Assembly (NCBI GenBank): GCA_945873195.1
Contig: CAMCDA010000005.1
Span: 1 to 62,965, forward strand
Length of the DNA: 62,965 nt
Direction of reading: 5' to 3'
Source: Asaia bogorensis
GTDB lineage: Bacteria; Pseudomonadota; Alphaproteobacteria; Acetobacterales; Acetobacteraceae
The notes under the pieces: generated by a model
Told to the model about the DNA's origin: nothing
Databases searched by the model: none
What the model saw: the letters and a program-made list of their open reading frames with translations, nothing else
Shown here: positions 57,835 to 62,965 of the stretch, in pieces
Layout of the letters: every line of letters begins with the position of its first letter
How positions within the stretch are numbered: position 1 is the first letter of the stretch
Translations under genes and position numbers: made by a program

Positions 57835-59396
57835 CAACCCGGCCTGACGCGGGCCGCGCCATGTGGTGGGGAACGCTGGCGGTCGTCGCCGCGCTGCTGC
57901 TTCTGCCGCTGCTGATCGTCGACGTTCCGCCCATCCTCGATTATCCCAACCACCTCGCTCGGCTGGTCCTGCTGCATGCGGGGCCGGACGACCCGGTGCT
58001 GGGGCCGATCTTCACGCCGCATTGGTCGATCATCCCGAACCTCGCCATCGACGCGATCGGCGTGCCCCTGCTGACCCTGCTGCCCGTGCATGTCGCCGGT
58101 CGGAGCCTGCTGGCGGGGATCCTGCTGCTGAACCTGGCCGGGGTCATCGCCCTGCATCGCGCCCTGTTCGGCCGCCGGTCCTACTGGCCGCTGGCCTCGG
58201 CGTTGATGGCCTATAACAGCACGTTCCTGTTGGGGTTCCTGAACTGGCAGGTCGGCAGCGGACTGGCGATGCTGTTTGCGGCCGGCTGGCTGACCTGGCG
58301 GGACCGCCGACCCGTCGCAACCATCGCCGCCGCATGCCTCGGGTCGGTCGTGCTGTTCTTCTGTCATCTGATGGGGCTGGCGTTCTTCCTGTTGCTGATC
58401 GGCGGCGCCGAGCTGCACGCCGCCTGGAAACGCCGGGACATCCTGGCCCGAGGCGCCGCATTGCTGCCCGTGGTGGCCGGCCCCATCTTCCTGTCGTTGC
58501 AGACAACCCTGCGGGACGCGCCCGCGGGGACGCATTGGATGAGCCTGCACAACAAGCTCGTGCAGACCGCCAGCCCGTTCATCAACTACATCCTGCCGCT
58601 CGATCTGTTCACCGTCGCGGTGGTCTATGGCGGCATTGTCCTGGGCATCGCGCTTGGGTGGCTGGCCGTGGCCCCTCGCGGCGTCGTCGCGCTGGTGGTG
58701 GCGGCGGCGGCCTACGCGGTGCTCCCCTTCGATCTCAAAAGCGCGAGCTTCCTGGATACGCGGGTCTCCATCATGGTGGGATGGCTGGCCTTCGCGGTGA
58801 TCGATCCGGCATCTATCCGCCCAATGGCATGGCGGCTGGTGGCCGCTGGCTGCGCGGCGCTGTTCGTGGCGCGCATGGGCGTGGTGGCGGATGCCTGGAC
58901 AGATCACCGGCGGGATCTGGCGGCGTTCCGATCCGTGATCGCGGAGGTCCCGCCCGGCGCCACCGTCTTCATGACAAACGTGCCGCAGGAGGAAGCGCCC
59001 GCCTATTGGGACGCCGGCCCGCGCAGCCGCCGGCTGTCCAACACGCTTCGCGCGGATTACCACATGCCCGCGCTGCTGTTCATCGAACGGGGGGCCTTCT
59101 GGCCGGTGCTATTCGCCAACCCGGCCCAGCAACCGATCCGGCTGCGACCCAAGTACGCCGCGCTGGCGCGGGTGTCGCATTTCATGCCCTCCCACGCGCG
59201 CCTGGTGGCCGAACCCAACTCGGCGTTGCAGTCGCTGCGGGCGTTCGACTTCGTGCTGATGCAACAGGCCGGGGCCGATCCCAATCTGGCGGGCTTTGTG
59301 CCGCGGTGCCTGACGCTGGTTACCCAGACGGAGTTTGTGGCTCTGTTCCGAGTTCAACGCGATGCCCCGGCTTGCGCGGGTGATCCTCCAAAGTAG
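57831..59396 (+). CDS. Multi-pass membrane protein of unknown function
   Basis: The 521-residue protein has about 10 hydrophobic segments. The first loop after helix 1 carries PPILDYPNHLARLVLL, with the acidic/histidine pattern seen in GT-C-type membrane glycosyltransferases and related proteins, while the last 130 residues or so look soluble. I do not assign a sugar. I choose GTG at 57831 because a small upstream frame with a strong ribosome-binding site ends there (GTGA). ATG at 57744 would add 29 polar residues, and ATG at 57861 would start just before the first helix. The gene stands alone. Confidence 0.75.
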   Translation: MTTRPDAGRAMWWGTLAVVAALLLLPLLIVDVPPILDYPNHLARLVLLHAGPDDPVLGPIFTPHWSIIPNLAIDAIGVPLLTLLPVHVAGRSLLAGILLLNLAGVIALHRALFGRRSYWPLASALMAYNSTFLLGFLNWQVGSGLAMLFAAGWLTWRDRRPVATIAAACLGSVVLFFCHLMGLAFFLLLIGGAELHAAWKRRDILARGAALLPVVAGPIFLSLQTTLRDAPAGTHWMSLHNKLVQTASPFINYILPLDLFTVAVVYGGIVLGIALGWLAVAPRGVVALVVAAAAYAVLPFDLKSASFLDTRVSIMVGWLAFAVIDPASIRPMAWRLVAAGCAALFVARMGVVADAWTDHRRDLAAFRSVIAEVPPGATVFMTNVPQEEAPAYWDAGPRSRRLSNTLRADYHMPALLFIERGAFWPVLFANPAQQPIRLRPKYAALARVSHFMPSHARLVAEPNSALQSLRAFDFVLMQQAGADPNLAGFVPRCLTLVTQTEFVALFRVQRDAPACAGDPPK

Positions 59397-59474
59397 CGGA
59401 TCGGCTATCGGGTCATATTTTAGGCATTTATAGAGCGCATCCAGTCACAGTGGTCGATATTTAGTCATTTTTGG

Positions 59475-59495
59475 ACGAACGTACCCTTTGTTCGT
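59475..59495. promoter_or_regulatory. Inverted repeat in the rutA upstream region
   Basis: ACGAAC and GTTCGT are separated by nine bases, inside a 273-base AT-richer gap (59397-59669) that must hold the promoter of the rutA genes. It could bind a dimeric regulator. No other gene lies in the gap. Confidence 0.4.
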
Positions 59496-59669
59496 GATAT
59501 TTGTGATTGTGCGACGCAGCATTCGCCGATAACGTGGGCTTGAAAGCACGATTGGTGTGCATTCACCGCAATATGGCTTAAATTATCGCACAGCTAGGCC
59601 GGTCATGCCCCACCCCTCCGATCAAATCCTCGGACGCCCGCCCCAAACCCCCATCGAGGAGCCCGCGCC

Positions 59670-60755
59670 ATGCAGCTAGGCGTCTTCATCCCCATCGGCA
59701 ACAATGGCTGGCTGATCTCCACCACATCGCCGCAATACAAGCCGAGCTTCGATCTCAATCAGACGGTGGTTAAGAAGGCGGAGGCTTTCGGCTTCGACTT
59801 CGCGCTCTCGATGATCAAGCTGCATGGGTTCGGGGGCAAGTCCGGCTTCTGGGACTACAACCTGGAATCCTTCACGCTGATGGCCGGCCTCGCCGCGGTG
59901 ACCGAGCGTATCAAGCTGTTCGCCACCTGCGCGGTCCTGACCATGCCGCCGCCGCTGACCGCCCGCATGGCGGTGACGATCGACAGCATCAGCCACGGCC
60001 GGTTTGGCGTGAACATCATCTCCGGCTGGCAGCGCCGCGAATACGCACAGATGGGCATCTGGCCTGGTTCGGATCACTACAATCGCCGCTACGATTATTG
60101 CGGCGAGTATGTATCGGTGATGCGCGAGCTTTGGGACACCGGTCACTCGGACTTCAAGGGCGATTTCTTCAAGATGGACGATTGCCGCTGCCTGCCGATG
60201 CCAACGGCGCGCATCCCGATCATCTCGGCCGGGCAAAGCGACGCCGGCACGCGCTACGCCGCGCAATATGCCGACTACAATTTCTGTTCCAGCGGCGGCA
60301 TCAACCAGCCCACCCTTGTTTCCTCCAGCGTCGCTCGGCTTGTCGCCGCGAACGATGCGATCGGCGGCAATTGCGGCGCGCTGGTGCTGACCATGATCAT
60401 TGCCGATGAAACCGATCAGGCGGCGATGGCGAAGTGGGAACACTACAAGACCGGTACCGATCACGAGGCGATTGCCTGGCGTGATGCCCAGGCCTCCGAC
60501 GATCCGACCCGTGATCCGCTGGCCGGCCCCAACAAGCGGCGGACGCTGGGCACGCAGGACCTGCCGACCCAGGGCGGTGTGCTCGTCGGTTCCTACGCCA
60601 GCGTCGCGCGGATGCTGGATGAGTTGTCGACCGTGCCAGGCGTGCGCGGCGTGATGCTGACCTTCGATGATTTCGTGATCGGCATGGAGCAGTTCGGCAC
60701 CCGCATCCAGCCGCTGATGCGCTGCCGGGAACAATATCAAATGGCGGCGGACTAG
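59670..60755 (+). CDS. rutA: Pyrimidine monooxygenase RutA-like (LLM flavin oxidoreductase), copy 1
   Basis: RutA uses FMN, reduced by a partner reductase, and oxygen to open the ring of uracil or thymine. The 361-residue protein matches E. coli RutA (382) over most of its length: [20 protein letters not shown] at the N-terminus, [19 protein letters not shown] near residues 50-68, [16 protein letters not shown] near 119-134 and [25 protein letters not shown] eight bases before the ATG fixes the start. A second, more typical copy follows after 34 bases. Differences in the C-terminal third suggest another ring substrate. Confidence 0.88.
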   Translation: MQLGVFIPIGNNGWLISTTSPQYKPSFDLNQTVVKKAEAFGFDFALSMIKLHGFGGKSGFWDYNLESFTLMAGLAAVTERIKLFATCAVLTMPPPLTARMAVTIDSISHGRFGVNIISGWQRREYAQMGIWPGSDHYNRRYDYCGEYVSVMRELWDTGHSDFKGDFFKMDDCRCLPMPTARIPIISAGQSDAGTRYAAQYADYNFCSSGGINQPTLVSSSVARLVAANDAIGGNCGALVLTMIIADETDQAAMAKWEHYKTGTDHEAIAWRDAQASDDPTRDPLAGPNKRRTLGTQDLPTQGGVLVGSYASVARMLDELSTVPGVRGVMLTFDDFVIGMEQFGTRIQPLMRCREQYQMAAD

Positions 60756-60789
60756 CGGCCTACGGGCGGGCGGGATTCTGGAGCATCAG

Positions 60790-61869
60790 ATGGACATCGG
60801 CGTTTTCATCCCCATCAACAACAACGGCTGGATCATATCCGCGACGTCGCCGCAATACATGCCCAGCTTCGAATTGAACCGGGAAATCGTACGCCGAGCG
60901 GAGGGCTATGGCCTGGATTTCGCGTTGTCGATGATCAAGCTGCACGGATTTGGTGGCGCAACGGAGTTCTGGGATCACGGGCTGGAGAGCTTTACCCTGA
61001 TGGCCGGGCTCGCGGCGGTAACATCGCGCATCCGGCTTTATGCCTCCACCGCCGTATTGACGATTCCGCCGGCGATCGTTGCGCGCATGACCAGCACGAT
61101 CTCCGATATTTCCGGCGGGCGCTTCGGCGTCAACATCGTCTCCGGCTGGCATAAGGTGGAGTACACCCAGATGGGCCTCTGGCCGGGAGACGCCCATTTC
61201 GCCAAGCGCTATGACTACAGCACGGAATATGTCCGCATCCTGCAGGACCTTTGGGAAACCGGGCAGTCCGACCTGAAGGGCGAGTTCTTCCAGATGGATG
61301 CGTGCAAACTCAGCCCCCGTCCGAAGGCGCCGATCAAGCTTGTGTCCGCCGGCCAAAGTGATCGCGGCATGGAGTTCGCCGCCCGATACTGCGACTTCAA
61401 CTTCGCGTTGGGGGAGGGCGTGAACCAGCCGACCCTGGCCGCGGGTGTTCCCGCGCGGATGTTGGCGCATGCGGAACGGGAAGGCCGCGATGTCGGCAGT
61501 TATATGTTGTACATGATCATCGCGGATGAAACCGACGCCGCCGCGATGAAGAAGTGGGAGCTGTACAACGCCGGCGCGGACAAGGAGGCCTTGGCCCATC
61601 TGCTGGGCAAGGCGGCGGAGGATACGGCGACGTCCGAAACCTCCATGGCCGCGGCGATCCAGCGATCCCCGTCCCCCATCAACTTCAACATGGGGACCCT
61701 CGTCGGATCCCATGCCACGGTTGCGGCGATGCTGGATGAGGTCGCGACGATGCCGGGCGTGAAGGGGATCATGCTGACGTTTGATGATTTCCTGCTCGGC
61801 ATGGAAGCGTTCGGCACGCGCATTCAACCCTTGATGCAGTGCCGCCAACATATCATGGCGGCGGCCTGA
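60790..61869 (+). CDS. rutA: Pyrimidine monooxygenase RutA-like, copy 2
   Basis: This is a 359-residue paralogue of the preceding gene and the closer of the two to E. coli RutA in its second half ([21 protein letters not shown], here residues about 295-315, against the [20 protein letters not shown] type). It contains [20 protein letters not shown] and [23 protein letters not shown] seven bases before the ATG supports the start. None of rutB, C, D, E, F or G follows. The next gene is an MmgE/PrpD protein only 9 bases on. The two RutA proteins may act on different compounds or form one enzyme. Confidence 0.9.
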   Translation: MDIGVFIPINNNGWIISATSPQYMPSFELNREIVRRAEGYGLDFALSMIKLHGFGGATEFWDHGLESFTLMAGLAAVTSRIRLYASTAVLTIPPAIVARMTSTISDISGGRFGVNIVSGWHKVEYTQMGLWPGDAHFAKRYDYSTEYVRILQDLWETGQSDLKGEFFQMDACKLSPRPKAPIKLVSAGQSDRGMEFAARYCDFNFALGEGVNQPTLAAGVPARMLAHAEREGRDVGSYMLYMIIADETDAAAMKKWELYNAGADKEALAHLLGKAAEDTATSETSMAAAIQRSPSPINFNMGTLVGSHATVAAMLDEVATMPGVKGIMLTFDDFLLGMEAFGTRIQPLMQCRQHIMAAA

Positions 61870-61878
61870 CGGAGTCCC

Positions 61879-62850
61879 ATGACAGCACCTTTGCAGGAAC
61901 TCGCCGCCTTCGTCGCCCGCGGGCAGCTCGCTGACATTCCACCGGACGTTGTAGCGCGCGGGCGGCTCGTGTTGGCGGACAGCCTCGGTTGCATCGTTGC
62001 CGGCAACGCGGCCCCACCGGTACGGCGCCTGCTCGCGCTGGAACAGGCCCGCGACGGTACCCAACGGGCCACCGTGTTCGGCACCAAGGCGCGCCTGCCG
62101 GCTGAAAGCGCGGCGTTTGTAAACGGCACCGCCGGCACCTGGCACGATCTGGACGAAGGCAATCTCCACACCCGCGGCCACGCGATGATCCAGATCGCAC
62201 CCGCGGCCTTTGCGGAAGCCGAGGCTGCGGGCCTGTCCGGTTCGGCGCTGCTGGAAGCTTCCATCCTCGGCTATGAAGCCGCGTCACGTATCTGGCGCGC
62301 GACGAAGGTGCGGCTTGCGGTGCATCCGCACGGGACATTCGGCCCGATGGCGGCGGCCTTCGCGATATCCAAGCTGCGGGGCTACAGCGCCGAACAGATG
62401 GCCGAGGCCGTGTCGATCGCGGCCGGCCTGGGCGTAGTAGCGAGTCGTCAGACACTCGGCGACGGCGCGACGATACGTAACGTGTATACAGGACATAGCA
62501 GCCGAGCGGGGTTCCTGGCATTGGATTTGCGGGATGCGGGGTTTACGGGGGAGGACGATGCCGCGCGTTCCGTGTTTGGCGGTATCTACGGCGACGGGTT
62601 CGATCCCGCCATGGCGCTTGATGGATTGGGGGAGACCTGGTGGCTCCGCAAAAGCTACTTCAAGCGCTTTGCCTCCGCCCGTTACGTCCATGGAGCCTTG
62701 GACGCCACCGAGGCCTTGATCGCCCGCCTCGGCCGCCGCCTGACACCGGAGACGGTCGAGCGGATTGATATCGCGACATATTTCATGGCCGCCACGATGG
62801 CGCAACAGACCGTTCGGACCTCAGCCATCCCCTCATTTTTTATTCTGTGA
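61879..62850 (+). CDS. MmgE/PrpD-family protein, C-terminally truncated
   Basis: This family includes 2-methylcitrate dehydratase and cis-aconitate-related enzymes and is usually about 450 residues. Here the family sequence runs normally from MTAPLQELAAFVARG through GTAGTWHDLDEGN and HPHGTFGPMAAAFAI to YFMAATMAQQTVRTS near residue 316. There the usual continuation (a FGARFSIPFALA-like segment) is replaced by AIPSFFIL and a stop. About a quarter of the protein is missing, so it is probably inactive. It is third in the rutA operon. Confidence 0.85.
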   Translation: MTAPLQELAAFVARGQLADIPPDVVARGRLVLADSLGCIVAGNAAPPVRRLLALEQARDGTQRATVFGTKARLPAESAAFVNGTAGTWHDLDEGNLHTRGHAMIQIAPAAFAEAEAAGLSGSALLEASILGYEAASRIWRATKVRLAVHPHGTFGPMAAAFAISKLRGYSAEQMAEAVSIAAGLGVVASRQTLGDGATIRNVYTGHSSRAGFLALDLRDAGFTGEDDAARSVFGGIYGDGFDPAMALDGLGETWWLRKSYFKRFASARYVHGALDATEALIARLGRRLTPETVERIDIATYFMAATMAQQTVRTSAIPSFFIL

Positions 62851-62965
62851 TTCCAAGGTAGTAGGTTGGTATGCCAAGTCGTCCCGCCACCTGCAACGGG
62901 AAGCTGGGCCAGCTGACCGGGTCACACCCCGAGTCACGTAACCCAGCCTGATACAAAAAGCGGTG
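62822..62965. other. Foreign sequence replacing the end of the MmgE/PrpD gene
   Basis: From about 62822 the DNA no longer encodes the expected protein. The T-run TTTTTTATTCTG and a less GC-rich, stop-rich stretch follow to the window edge. An insertion sequence or a rearrangement junction starting here is the simplest reading. No terminal repeat or transposase can be seen in the 140 bases available. Confidence 0.5.

Overview
The window is a GC-rich bacterial chromosome segment. The rpoB/rpoC proteins, Alphaproteobacteria-type GTTC-N7-GTTC LexA boxes, a 3-OH-acid/CoA-thioester-rich gene set and REP-type palindromes suggest an alphaproteobacterium. The Acetobacteraceae are my best guess by overall gene style, but no 16S gene is present to confirm it. 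Almost all genes are ordinary chromosomal genes. There is no prophage, CRISPR array or large island.

Layout. 0.4-4.3 kb: a CoA-transferase/crotonase pair and an ethanolamine ammonia-lyase large subunit, all leftward. 4.6-16.1 kb: the rplK-rplA-rplJ-rplL-rpoB-rpoC transcription/translation cluster, ending in a strong hairpin terminator. secE-nusG are not in front of it and the str operon does not follow it. 16.2-21.7 kb: a polysaccharide flippase, a 2-hydroxyacid dehydrogenase, an acyl-CoA-dehydrogenase-like flavoprotein, two cupins and a NUDIX protein. 21.8-22.4 kb: a decayed IS5-type transposase with a 15-bp tandem repeat. 22.6-25.7 kb: an esterase, an Xre-RES toxin-antitoxin pair with a perfect operator palindrome, and a CoA-transferase that overlaps the toxin gene. 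25.8-30.4 kb: dps, an MFS exporter, a deacetylase and rsmA. 30.5-32.5 kb: a YafQ/RelB-type toxin-antitoxin pair and dihydroorotase. 33-43 kb: terC, a beta-lactamase-fold hydrolase, aminopeptidase P, prmA, uvrD under an SOS box, queG and a beta-helix protein. 43.7 kb: tRNA-Val(GAC). 43.9-49.4 kb: an enoyl-CoA hydratase sitting between a whole ketopantoate-reductase-like gene and a copy of that gene's 3' end, then an M48 protease, a class II aldolase and an M20 amidohydrolase. 49.4-59.4 kb: a flavin monooxygenase-SDR-cupin operon, small redox and hydrolase genes, cytochrome b561, a methyltransferase and a membrane protein. 59.7-62.8 kb: two tandem RutA-type flavin monooxygenases and an MmgE/PrpD gene that is cut short near the right edge.

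How the genes fit together. The core is information processing: ribosomal proteins, RNA polymerase, rsmA, prmA, queG, tRNA and uvrD. The rest is accessory catabolism of CoA thioesters, hydroxy acids, pyrimidine-like rings and N-carbamoyl compounds. Two type II toxin-antitoxin modules carry recognisable operator palindromes.

I found no convincing wholly new multi-gene system. The best leads are: (i) a 19-bp sequence present three times, each time behind a T-run, with two of the three regions also holding a LexA box at nearly the same distance; (ii) the partial duplication around the 44-kb crotonase; (iii) a YafQ toxin gene with no normal start codon; (iv) the RES toxin/CoA-transferase gene overlap; (v) the RutA tandem without rutB-G; (vi) a miniature inverted-repeat element that supplies a neighbour's stop codon.
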